From a virus, in the IMG/VR virus record IMGVR_UViG_3300042465_000007, positions 1 through 24,086 of that record: a stretch of 24,086 nucleotides of DNA. One strand, 5' to 3'. The notes beneath the pieces are model-generated. The model searched no databases and was not told where the DNA came from. It saw nothing but the letters and a program-made list of their open reading frames with translations. Position numbers and translations under genes: made by a program. Shown here one piece after another: positions 7,630 through 14,746 of the stretch. Each line of letters starts with the position of its first letter. Positions within the stretch are counted from its first letter, which is position 1.

Positions 7630-7974
7630 ATGGCAATTGCTCGTTTTGAAAACATCAACATTAACAACCTGACTTTCACCAAGTCGGATTTTGGTGAGTC
7701 TGCGACTGTTCAGACATTGTGGTTTGCGACACGGGCAAGAGTTGCAGATGTTGCCAACAGTTTAAAGATTGCTGAAAAGTATCGTCTGTACCAAGATTTG
7801 ACAAACTTTACATTGAACTACACGCCAAACATGAAAGCAATAGTGGATAACCAAAACCTCTATTCAATCACATGGCGTGGTAAAGATTGGCGTATTGACA
7901 GCGCAAGAGAAACTGATGATCGAATGAACATCATTTTTCTTTGCTATCGTTCTGATCCAGTTACGGCGGTCTAA
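7630..7974 (+). CDS. Head-tail joining protein (SPP1 gp16 / phage H-T join type)
   Basis: This 114-residue protein likely forms the second ring of the neck, closing the head after packaging. The central and C-terminal pattern, FTLNYTPNMKAI then ITWRGKDWRIDSARETDDR and NIIFLCYRSD, fits the small beta-barrel family whose members show 'F.irY...i...~~v.~~gr.y.I......r...l.l.c'. Length is typical. It begins 1 nt after the connector gene and its stop overlaps the next start by 1 nt, so it is probably translationally coupled. The call rests on pattern and position. Confidence 0.72.
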   Translation: MAIARFENININNLTFTKSDFGESATVQTLWFATRARVADVANSLKIAEKYRLYQDLTNFTLNYTPNMKAIVDNQNLYSITWRGKDWRIDSARETDDRMNIIFLCYRSDPVTAV

Positions 7975-8393
7975 TGGCAGCACAACTAAACCCTGTTGTT
8001 TACGGTAGAGCAATTCAGTACCAACTGGCAAACATAGTCACGCCTGTGCCTGTGTATGCGTCTTTTAACCGTAACTTTGCGACTCAGCCCAAGTTCATTA
8101 CTTGGATGCTGCGTAACGTGCATCAGCCTGTATATACGGGGACACAGCAAAGCAACAAAGGTATAGATCGACCTGTATTCCAAATCTCTATCTTTACTCA
8201 ACAGATTGAAGAAGGATTTACAATCTCAAATCAGATTCTGCAAGCCTTGCATGGGTATAGCGGGATTTTGGGCAGTCCAGCAGAAGGCTTTTACATATCT
8301 AAAGCCGATGTTATGTGGCTGTACAACAGTTACAACGATGAGGAAAAGATGGCAGAAATCTTTTTAGACTGCACCATTGACATCCCGGCGTAA
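7974..8393 (+). CDS. Tail completion / neck protein (DUF3168-like)
   Basis: This 139-residue protein is probably the tail terminator that caps the tail tube at the neck. It shows the pattern of the gp17/DUF3168 group: an N-terminal helix, a PVYASFNRN strand, then RPVFQISIFTQQIEEGFTISNQILQAL, resembling 'p.v.i...s......a..l...v...L', and a C-terminal strand with a DCTIDIP ending. It sits directly before the major tail protein, the expected place for a tail terminator. It overlaps the previous stop by 1 nt. The family call is moderate; the positional argument is stronger. Confidence 0.62.
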   Translation: MAAQLNPVVYGRAIQYQLANIVTPVPVYASFNRNFATQPKFITWMLRNVHQPVYTGTQQSNKGIDRPVFQISIFTQQIEEGFTISNQILQALHGYSGILGSPAEGFYISKADVMWLYNSYNDEEKMAEIFLDCTIDIPA

Positions 8394-8430
8394 AACAAGA
8401 CAATTGTTCAACTCTTAAAGGATACTCAAA

Positions 8431-8925
8431 ATGGCTTTACCAAACAAAGTTCTTCCCGGTTTTACGGCAGCGTTGTACGCACAGCCCGGAGCCACTCCTA
8501 CTCCTTTGACAATTACACAGTTGTCCTTGGTTGCTAGTGTGGCTCCATTGGCTATTAGCGGCAATCTGATTCCTGTCGAAGCAATCCCTGCTTTCGGTCA
8601 AGATGATGCTGTGGCTAGTTTCGGCATTGCGGGTTCGCGTCAATCTGACAAGATCCCCGTTCAGGCTGCACCAACTTCCATGACCATCACTGCTGCATGG
8701 AACCCTGCTGATACCAACTTGTTGCTGATGCGTGCTGATGCTTATTCTGGCGTCATTGACCGCACTTTTATCGTTTCGGCAACCGAGGGTGCAAACATTA
8801 TTTATTACGCCTTCAACGGGCGTGTAGGCCAGTTTCAAGTGGATTCCGCACCCGGTGCAGAAGCCAAGGCTACATTTACCATCCATCCCCGTGGCAATCA
8901 GTACGGTTGGTCCAACAACGCATAA
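8431..8925 (+). CDS. Major tail (tube) protein, copy 1
   Basis: This 164-residue protein is the likely tail tube subunit, judged by its place between the tail completion and chaperone genes, its size, its all-beta character and good ribosome-binding signals (AAAGGA upstream). The C-terminal two thirds (from PVEAIPAFGQDDAVASFG) are nearly the same as the next protein. The N-terminal 50 residues differ more and this copy is 8 residues shorter. The ASFGIAGSRQSDKIPVQAAPT segment may be a tube hairpin or loop. I do not recognise a specific named family. Either copy could be the tube and the other a decoration or minor form. Confidence 0.72.
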   Translation: MALPNKVLPGFTAALYAQPGATPTPLTITQLSLVASVAPLAISGNLIPVEAIPAFGQDDAVASFGIAGSRQSDKIPVQAAPTSMTITAAWNPADTNLLLMRADAYSGVIDRTFIVSATEGANIIYYAFNGRVGQFQVDSAPGAEAKATFTIHPRGNQYGWSNNA

Positions 8926-8934
8926 GGAGTCATC

Positions 8935-9453
8935 ATGGCTATCCCTGCAAAAGTTCTTCCCGGTTTTAGCGCATCGTTGTGGATGCAATCGGCTGCAACT
9001 CCAACACCTTTGACAACCGCTAACTTGTCTGTGTGGGTTGCTCAAGTAACCACTATCGTGGGCACTTCAGCCAACGGTACAGGTGGCGCTGGTGTTGCTG
9101 TGCCTGTCGAGGCCATCCCTGCCTTTGGTCAGGATGATGCTGTAGCAAGTTTCGGTGTTGCTGGTTCGCGTCAAAGCGACAAGATTCCTGTGCAAGCGGC
9201 TCCTACAAGCATGACCATTACGGCTGCTTGGAACCCGTCTGACGCAGCCTTGTTGCAGATTCGTGCTGATGCTTACTCTGGTGTTGTTGACCGCACTTTC
9301 GTGGTTGCAGCAGTGGAAAGCACAAACACTATTGCTTATGCTTTCAACGGTCGCGTGGGTCAATTCCAAATTGATTCTGCACCGGGTGCTGAAGCCAAGT
9401 GTATGTTCACTATTCATCCACGAGGCAACCAGTACGGCTGGTCGAACAACTGA
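8935..9453 (+). CDS. Major tail (tube) protein, copy 2
   Basis: This 172-residue protein is a paralog of the gene just upstream. A by-eye alignment of the last 116 residues gives about 99 identities, roughly 85%, without gaps. Most differences lie in two patches (the NPADTNLLLM and FIVSATEGANIIYY regions in copy 1). The codons differ often even where the residues are the same, so the duplication is not recent and the protein is under selection. It has its own GGAG ribosome-binding site overlapping the previous stop. The N-terminal region has an extra Gly/Ala-rich stretch (about residues 43-54). Both copies keep a full open frame. Confidence 0.72.
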   Translation: MAIPAKVLPGFSASLWMQSAATPTPLTTANLSVWVAQVTTIVGTSANGTGGAGVAVPVEAIPAFGQDDAVASFGVAGSRQSDKIPVQAAPTSMTITAAWNPSDAALLQIRADAYSGVVDRTFVVAAVESTNTIAYAFNGRVGQFQIDSAPGAEAKCMFTIHPRGNQYGWSNN

Positions 9454-9665
9454 TGAAAGTCTCAGACGCAATCGAAGCAATTGTGACCAGCTACGGCGAC
9501 ATTAACCTTGTTGCCCGTGGCATGGTGGTAGACGCTGGTGAGCTTGCAAAAGCCACTGCCAAGCCTGATACAGCCGAAGCAATTGCTTTGGCTTTGCTGA
9601 AGAAGTACAACGTGACTGCCCCCGTAATGGTCATTGAAGAAGTTCCACAAGACACAACAGAGTAA
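9453..9665 (+). CDS. Small unknown protein between tail tube and chaperone genes
   Basis: This 70-residue soluble protein has no recognised family. I choose the ATG at 9453, which overlaps the previous stop by 1 nt (TGATGA). An upstream in-frame ATG at 9399 would reach far into the tail gene and add an unlikely N-terminus. The sequence is mostly helical: a SDAIEAIVTSYGD start, an Ala/Lys-rich middle (AGELAKATAKPDTAEAIALALLKKY) and an acidic end. No membrane segment is seen. Its position suggests a role in tail assembly, but this is inference. Confidence 0.65.
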   Translation: MKVSDAIEAIVTSYGDINLVARGMVVDAGELAKATAKPDTAEAIALALLKKYNVTAPVMVIEEVPQDTTE

Positions 9666-9671
9666 AAAAAC

Positions 9672-9890
9672 ATGATAGTAAAAGACAGTAACGACCTTCT
9701 TAACTTCCTTGTAGATCAAGCCAGCGCATCAAAGAACTGGTTTGGTTTTACTGAGCAACGAATCACTGCCATATCTTTGGCTCATGACATTGCTCGAAAC
9801 TTTGCCGACAAAATTACGCCTGATGAAGCTGTTGCTTACGCTACTGCATTGAATCAAGCTATCTACGACAAGATAATTAAAACAAAATAA
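9672..9890 (+). CDS. Small unknown helical protein
   Basis: This 72-residue protein has no recognised family. It appears helical, with a conserved-looking end DEAVAYATALNQAIYDKIIK, and has no signal peptide or membrane helix. The sequence before the ATG is A-rich with no clear Shine-Dalgarno, so translation may depend on coupling to the gene ending 6 nt upstream. It lies directly before the frameshifting chaperone gene. It could be a tail assembly helper; no function can be assigned from sequence. Confidence 0.6.
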   Translation: MIVKDSNDLLNFLVDQASASKNWFGFTEQRITAISLAHDIARNFADKITPDEAVAYATALNQAIYDKIIKTK

Positions 9891-9900
9891 AGGACATGAA

Positions 9901-10419
9901 ATGACATTAGCAAAAAAACTTGGCAAGCAATTTGAACAAGTAAAAGATGACATTCAAATCAAAAAAATCTCAATAGATTTGGGAGATGTAAAGTTTGATT
10001 TAAAATTAAAAGTTCCACTTAAAAAAGAGATGGAACAAATCAACACTTTAATTTTTTCACCACCAAAAGAAAAAGTTGATGCGGCTTTTGAGCGTATCTC
10101 TGCTCCAATGCGCCAAACATTGGAAGAAGGCGGTGAAGAATTTATCAAGGCTTTAAACACAAACAAACAATCAGTGACTGTTACAGATGATGATTTAATT
10201 ATGGACGGTGTATCACTGCGTCAAGTAGCGCAATACCAAGCCATTGAAGAAATCAAAATAGAGCAATATTTTCATCTTTTGGTTTCTGAATCAGGAAATG
10301 CTGTTGATGAATCTTATGAACAAATTTGCGCTGAATTCCCTGAGTTTGTAATTAAAGAAATTGTGCAAGCAATTCAAGCGGCTATTGCTCCTGATTACAA
10401 AAATGCAAAAAAAAACTGA
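9901..10419 (+). CDS. Tail assembly chaperone, short form (lambda G-like)
   Basis: This 172-residue charged, helical protein lies in the canonical place between tail tube and tape measure. In lambda-like phages the protein here (gpG) binds the tape measure during tail assembly, and a fraction of ribosomes shift -1 to make a longer G-T form. Here the zero frame ends GCA AAA AAA AAC TGA, with the classic heptamer A AAA AAC at the end. No close sequence family is recognised; the call rests on position, size and the frameshift. AAAGGA (9889-9894) is a strong ribosome-binding site. The gene is visibly AT-richer than the head genes. Confidence 0.8.
   Translation: MTLAKKLGKQFEQVKDDIQIKKISIDLGDVKFDLKLKVPLKKEMEQINTLIFSPPKEKVDAAFERISAPMRQTLEEGGEEFIKALNTNKQSVTVTDDDLIMDGVSLRQVAQYQAIEEIKIEQYFHLLVSESGNAVDESYEQICAEFPEFVIKEIVQAIQAAIAPDYKNAKKN
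10410..10416 (+). other. Programmed -1 ribosomal frameshift site (A AAA AAC)
   Basis: A run of nine A (10407-10415) followed by C ends the chaperone frame, with codons AAA AAA AAC just before TGA (10417-10419). Slipping back one base on A AAA AAC changes the next codon to CTG (10416-10418). This opens the frame that runs to 10772, which has no ATG near its 5' end (the first is at 10524). The heptamer and the lack of a start downstream both support frameshifting. I did not identify a definite downstream pseudoknot. Transcriptional slippage on nine A could give the same product. Confidence 0.85.
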
Positions 10420-10772
10420 GGCAAAGTTTGAGGCGGCAAGTGACAGCCGCTTTAATTTTTAATGGGCATACACAAAAATCAGTTAATGAAATAAGCGAAG
10501 AAGTTTTTACGGAGATTCAAGTTATGTACGCTGATGGTATGTTGGGAAACAGGGCTATCTTTGATGGCTTTGCTCCAATGACTGCGGCTGTATTTAACTA
10601 CATGAGGCCAGAAAATTCTGCGCCGTATAAACAACAAAGCATATTTCCTTGGATAAATGAATATTGGAACAATCCAGATAATGAACCAACAGCAACAGAA
10701 ATAGCAAGCAAGTCTTTGTTGTTGTTCTTGTCACAAGCGCCCGGTTTTGACAACCAAAGGTTTAAACAATGA
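10416..10772 (+). CDS. Tail assembly chaperone, -1 frameshift extension (lambda T-like)
   Basis: This region is most likely translated only as the C-terminal part of a fusion with the 9901 gene. It adds about 118 residues after residue 172, for a total near 290. The frame would otherwise have to start at a TTG (10428) with no ribosome-binding site, or at ATG 10524, which would lose the first third. The extension is a helical domain with LFLSQAPGFDNQRF near the end. In lambda the T part recruits the tube protein onto the tape measure-chaperone complex. The end overlaps the next gene by 4 nt (ATGA). Confidence 0.82.
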   Translation: MRQSLRRQVTAALIFNGHTQKSVNEISEEVFTEIQVMYADGMLGNRAIFDGFAPMTAAVFNYMRPENSAPYKQQSIFPWINEYWNNPDNEPTATEIASKSLLLFLSQAPGFDNQRFKQ

Positions 10773-11275
10773 GCGCAGAATTTCAAGTAAACGGTTTCGC
10801 TGAATTGTATAAAGCAATGGATAAGCTGTCAGAAGAAATCGGCAAAGGCAAGACCGATAAAATTTGGCGCACATCTATGGCTTACGCAATGGAGCCAGTG
10901 TTTCAAGATGCCAAAACATTTGCTCCGCAAGATACCGGGCAGATGCAAAACCGCATTTACATGAAAGTGCATAAACCTCAGTCACGCGACAAAAGCAGCT
11001 CAACATACAACGGGGAAATGTATATTGCTCGCGTTTCAGTCAGTACATTGCGCGATGATTCTATTCAAGATTTTATTGTCAACAAGCGCGGCAAATTGCA
11101 AAGCGTGTGGCGCAACAAAAGACCAGTTCCAGTGTCGCAAGAATTTGGTAATGCAAGAACGCCAAGCCATCCTTTTATGAGGCCAGCTTTGGACAATAAT
11201 ATAGAAAGAGTAAAAAGCCGTCTTGGTTCTGCTCTTTGGCAAAAAATTACTGAATTTACAAAGACAAAGGGGTAA
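10769..11275 (+). CDS. HK97 gp10-like tail/neck protein
   Basis: This 168-residue protein has the typical features of the HK97 gp10 family: an N-terminal amphipathic helix, APQDTGQMQNRI (52-63), matching 'APv.TG.Lr.si', and a C-terminal EFGN (125-128) with HPFMRPAL (134-141). These proteins are neck or tail completion factors and normally lie between the head-tail joining gene and the tail tube gene. Here it lies between the chaperone and the tape measure, which is unusual. It starts in a 4-nt ATGA overlap with the frameshift extension, so it is translationally coupled. Confidence 0.82.
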   Translation: MSAEFQVNGFAELYKAMDKLSEEIGKGKTDKIWRTSMAYAMEPVFQDAKTFAPQDTGQMQNRIYMKVHKPQSRDKSSSTYNGEMYIARVSVSTLRDDSIQDFIVNKRGKLQSVWRNKRPVPVSQEFGNARTPSHPFMRPALDNNIERVKSRLGSALWQKITEFTKTKG

Positions 11276-11278
11276 ATC

Positions 11279-13507
11279 ATGGCGGTCATCGGTTCGCTTT
11301 CAGTCAAATTAGGTCTTGTCACTGTTGAGTGGGACAAGGCTACAGCGCAAGCAAAAAGACAAGCTAAAGATTTGCAGTCTGCGTTTAACGACCTTGGCGT
11401 AAATATGCAAGGGTTAAAAAACCTGTTTCAACAACTTGGCGGCGCTGCTGGTTTGTCTGTTGCTGGTTTTGCTGCAATGTCTCATTCTGTGTTGCAGCTT
11501 GCTGGCGACCTTGATGACGTTTCAAAAACTTATGATGTAAGCATTGCAAAAGTTTTGCAATTTCAAAACGCTTTAGTTCAAGCTGGCGGCAAATCTGAAG
11601 ACGCTGGAAAAATCATTGCAAATCTTTTTGCAAAAATTTCAGACGCGCAACAGGGCAATGAGTCTGCTATTGCTTCATTTGAAAATTTGGGAATTAGCTT
11701 TCAAGACCTAAGAGCAATGAGTCCTGAAGAAGCCTTAAACAAAGTTTACAAAGGTTTGTCTAATATTGGCAACACTTATGATCGTGTTAAAGCGGTAAAA
11801 GAAATCTTGGGTAAAGGCGGTTTGCACAAGTCAGTAGAGGAAATTTCAGAGGCTTTAGGAAAGTCAAGCGCAGAATTTAAACGACAAGAAGTTGCACTAA
11901 AAGCATGGGCTGATGCTGGTGATCGTATTGATCGCATGATGTTAAATTTAAAATTAGCTTTTGCTGAATTCTTTAAAGTGTTTGTTGGTGGTGATTTCGT
12001 CCCATCTGTTAACCAGTTTAAATCCGCAATGGTAGCTATTACATCTGTAATGGTTATTAACGGAATGATGAAATTAGTGGCGGCATTTAAGGCGCTTAAT
12101 GTTGCACTCAAATCTACAGCCGCACTAGGCATTGCCATCCAATCAGCTCAAGGCGTTAAAGGCATTGCAATGGCTGGCGGCGCATTGGCGGCTTACTTTG
12201 GCGCAATGAAAGTATTTGAAGACCAAGACGAAGAAACTGATGCCGCTGATGAAAATGCTACACCAGAGCCGGGTAAAGGCTCTAGTGATGATGGCGCTGG
12301 TAGTCGCCGTACTATTGACGCAATGCAAGCAAAAATTAAACTTGCAAAAGATATGCTTCGTATAGATGCTGAACGTCATATGTATCAAATGCACTATTTG
12401 ACAGGAAGCCAAGATCAACTGCTTCTTGAGGAAAGTTTTTTAAAATATCAAGAAGATATTGCAAAAGCAACTCAAGCAAGAGCAGATGCTTTAAAAGCTG
12501 AAAATTTAAGCAGCGCACAAAAAGGCGGCATTCAATCAACATTTAATATTGATACAAAAAAAGCAGACCAAGAAAGAAAGCAACGTGATGAGCTAATCAA
12601 CGCAAAACACAAAATTGCGATTGATGCTGTAGAGCGACAAATAAATTTAGAACAAAAAATGTCGGCAATAAAAGCCGATCAAGCTCTTCTTGAAAATGAA
12701 CGCGCAACAATGACGGTGTTTGAATATGACAAACAACGAGAAAATTATGCGCTGCAAGAAAAGTTGTTAAACATTGAACACCAACGTCAAGAGTTGAGGG
12801 AGAAATATAAAGAAAACGAAATGGCTCCTGAGTTTGTTAACTCAATGACGCAACTAAACAATGCTGAAGCTACTGAAAAACAATTGTCAAAAATTAGAGA
12901 CAGAGGTATTGAGCAAGAACGTATGCGAGTTCAAGACTTCAATACAGGATGGGATTACGCATTGCAGCAATATGTAATGAATTCTGAAAACGCTGGCAGA
13001 ACTGCTTCTGATATGTTTAGTTCATTGACGGGAAACATGGAGGCGGCAATTACAAACTTTGTTAGGACGGGCAAGTTATCCTTTAAAGACTTGGCTCGTA
13101 GCATTATTCAAGACATCATTGCAATACAAATGAGGGCGGCTGCAAGCAAATTCCTTGGTTCTTTGTTCGGGAATATTGGTTCTGGCGGTAACGCCTCAAG
13201 TGGCGGTTGGTTTGAAAATGTTTACATGGCGGCAGAACCAAGAGCATCAGGTGGCCCTGTAAGCGCGGGTAATTCATATATGGTTGGTGAGCGTGGAGCA
13301 GAATTGTTTGTTCCTACAAATTCTGGAACAATTATTCCTAATGCAAAAATGAACAACATGGGCAGCACCACCAACGTGACAAACAACTACATTAATGCCA
13401 TTGATACCAAATCGTTTGAAGACAGGCTTCTAGGCAGTTCTAACGCGATTTGGGCGGCTAATCAATATGCTGGCAAGTCATTGGCAGTTAACAGGGGTCG
13501 GGCATGA
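11279..13507 (+). CDS. Tail tape measure protein, lambda-type C-terminus
   Basis: This 742-residue protein sets tail length and is injected or displaced during infection. At roughly 0.15 nm per residue the tail would be about 110 nm, a rule-of-thumb estimate. The order is: an N-terminal helical region, a hydrophobic segment (about 246-306, possibly membrane-inserting), an acidic linker (about 307-340), long charged coiled-coil helices (about 345-550), then the lambda tape-measure C-terminal domain starting near FNTGWDYALQQYV (about 553) with FVRTGKLSFKDLARSIIQDI. ASGGPVSAGNSYMVGERG (about 657) is a motif common near tape-measure ends. AAGGGG before the ATG is a good ribosome-binding site. Confidence 0.93.
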   Translation: MAVIGSLSVKLGLVTVEWDKATAQAKRQAKDLQSAFNDLGVNMQGLKNLFQQLGGAAGLSVAGFAAMSHSVLQLAGDLDDVSKTYDVSIAKVLQFQNALVQAGGKSEDAGKIIANLFAKISDAQQGNESAIASFENLGISFQDLRAMSPEEALNKVYKGLSNIGNTYDRVKAVKEILGKGGLHKSVEEISEALGKSSAEFKRQEVALKAWADAGDRIDRMMLNLKLAFAEFFKVFVGGDFVPSVNQFKSAMVAITSVMVINGMMKLVAAFKALNVALKSTAALGIAIQSAQGVKGIAMAGGALAAYFGAMKVFEDQDEETDAADENATPEPGKGSSDDGAGSRRTIDAMQAKIKLAKDMLRIDAERHMYQMHYLTGSQDQLLLEESFLKYQEDIAKATQARADALKAENLSSAQKGGIQSTFNIDTKKADQERKQRDELINAKHKIAIDAVERQINLEQKMSAIKADQALLENERATMTVFEYDKQRENYALQEKLLNIEHQRQELREKYKENEMAPEFVNSMTQLNNAEATEKQLSKIRDRGIEQERMRVQDFNTGWDYALQQYVMNSENAGRTASDMFSSLTGNMEAAITNFVRTGKLSFKDLARSIIQDIIAIQMRAAASKFLGSLFGNIGSGGNASSGGWFENVYMAAEPRASGGPVSAGNSYMVGERGAELFVPTNSGTIIPNAKMNNMGSTTNVTNNYINAIDTKSFEDRLLGSSNAIWAANQYAGKSLAVNRGRA

Positions 13508-14100
13508 GCTTCCAAACAATATTTGAAAATCAAGAGTCCATGACGGTAAACAACCGCCGCATGGTTGGTCAACAAGTTGCAAGGTCAGGCTACATCACTG
13601 TGGCTCAATACCTTACGTCTGTACCGTGGGTATTTACAGTCACGCCTAACAACTATCTGTACTACCCAACAGCTAGAGCCATCATTCAGACCATTGACAA
13701 CAAAGACCGTCAGTTGCCTGAAGTCATTACGTTTAACAGCAGCTTGTTGTCTTGGTTTACCAAAACTCTTGGCACAGCAACTACTGCGACATTGAACGGC
13801 GCACCTACACCCAACACACAAACGCTTGCCTTGACCTCTAACGGGACGTTTAAGGCGGGTGATTTCATCATGGTAGGTGGCTATACCTACAAGATCACAG
13901 CAGACTCTGCTGGCGCTTCTGTCAACATCCACAGGCCATTGATAGGAACACCTAGTTCTGGCGCTATTGTGTCAATTGGCAACGCTTGCACATTTAATGT
14001 TGTGGCTGAAGTTTGTCCAACATATACTCTTACTCCAATGACAGACGGAGCTTTTGTCAATTGGGATCAACCGTTTGTATTTCGGGAATACATCACATGA
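13504..14100 (+). CDS. Minor / distal tail protein
   Basis: This 198-residue beta-rich protein lies directly after the tape measure, where distal tail proteins such as lambda gpM lie. The opening (MSFQTIFENQESMTVNNRRMVGQ, then RSGYITVAQYL and PWVFTV) resembles minor tail proteins of uncultured siphoviruses, in which a similar 'nRR..v.Q.isRsG' start recurs; this is recalled from general knowledge and was not searched. A central Thr/Gly-rich part with FKAGDFIMVGGYTYKI looks like a small beta domain. It overlaps both neighbours by 4 nt (ATGA), so it is tightly coupled. Confidence 0.65.
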   Translation: MSFQTIFENQESMTVNNRRMVGQQVARSGYITVAQYLTSVPWVFTVTPNNYLYYPTARAIIQTIDNKDRQLPEVITFNSSLLSWFTKTLGTATTATLNGAPTPNTQTLALTSNGTFKAGDFIMVGGYTYKITADSAGASVNIHRPLIGTPSSGAIVSIGNACTFNVVAEVCPTYTLTPMTDGAFVNWDQPFVFREYIT

Positions 14101-14744
14101 CAACAATCAATGCCGTAACTGGCGCACAAATCAATCATGCCGAGTTTGTCAAACTAACAGTTGGCACGGCTGCAACGGTCTACACGTTTTGTAACGCTGC
14201 TGCCCCGATCACTGTTGGCGGGATTACCTTTACTAACCTTGGTGCTTTGCTCAATGTGGGTGATGTGCAGCGGGACATAAAAGCCACATCCGATGACATG
14301 ACTATTCAGTTGACGGGCATTGATCCAGCCTCAATTGCTCTTATTCTGAGTAGCGACATTAAAGGGTCATTGGTGGAAGTTTGGCGCGGGTTCTTTGACT
14401 CAAACAACCAGATCATCACAACGCCAACAACGCAGTTCTTCAAGCGTTATCAGGGCATCATCAATAGCGTGTCAATCACTGAAGATTTTAATAGTGAACT
14501 AAGGCAAAGGATTGCCACTTGTTCTATTGCTTGTTCTTCTATGCGCCGCATTTTGGAAAACAGACTTTCGGGTGTAAAGACAAACCAGAGTAACTGGCAG
14601 TTTCTTTATGCAAACGATACGTCAATGAATCGTGTGTCTGAAATTTCCAATCAATACTTTGACTTTGGCTCACCACCTAAAACACAGACGCAATCTAGCG
14701 AAACAACCGTAGTAGAAAACACCACTGATGGCGGTGGCGCATAA
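14097..14744 (+). CDS. Tail hub / minor tail protein (DUF2163-like)
   Basis: This 215-residue protein starts at ATG 14097, which overlaps the previous stop by 4 nt. A longer in-frame start at 14013 would add 28 unlikely residues. The pattern FVKLTVGTAATVYTFCNAA then ITVGGITFTNLGALLNVGDVQRDIKATSDD fits the beta-rich N-terminus of the DUF2163 hub group. The later part, ENRLSGVKTNQSNWQFLYAND followed by DTSMNRVSEISNQYFDFG, resembles its C-terminal 'r.sGrrTn......DtsfdfV..l....wG'. It probably forms part of the tail tip. The C-terminus is Ser/Thr/Gly-rich. Confidence 0.62.
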   Translation: MTTINAVTGAQINHAEFVKLTVGTAATVYTFCNAAAPITVGGITFTNLGALLNVGDVQRDIKATSDDMTIQLTGIDPASIALILSSDIKGSLVEVWRGFFDSNNQIITTPTTQFFKRYQGIINSVSITEDFNSELRQRIATCSIACSSMRRILENRLSGVKTNQSNWQFLYANDTSMNRVSEISNQYFDFGSPPKTQTQSSETTVVENTTDGGGA

Positions 14745-14746
14745 CC

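Noticed and set aside
8394-8430. Possible promoter or operator (ACAATTGT palindrome) before the tail tube gene
   Set aside because: The 8-bp palindrome alone is not enough, and no paired -35/-10 boxes are visible; the gap is explained by the ribosome-binding site AAAGGA.
8437-9045. 202-codon reverse-strand frame over the tail tube genes
   Set aside because: Cys/Arg/Ser-rich with no domain; it is antisense to two conserved paralogs, and its openness follows from their codon use.
10428-10772. Independent gene starting at TTG 10428
   Set aside because: No ribosome-binding site, a rare start codon, and the A AAA AAC site just upstream in the other frame; a frameshift extension explains it better.
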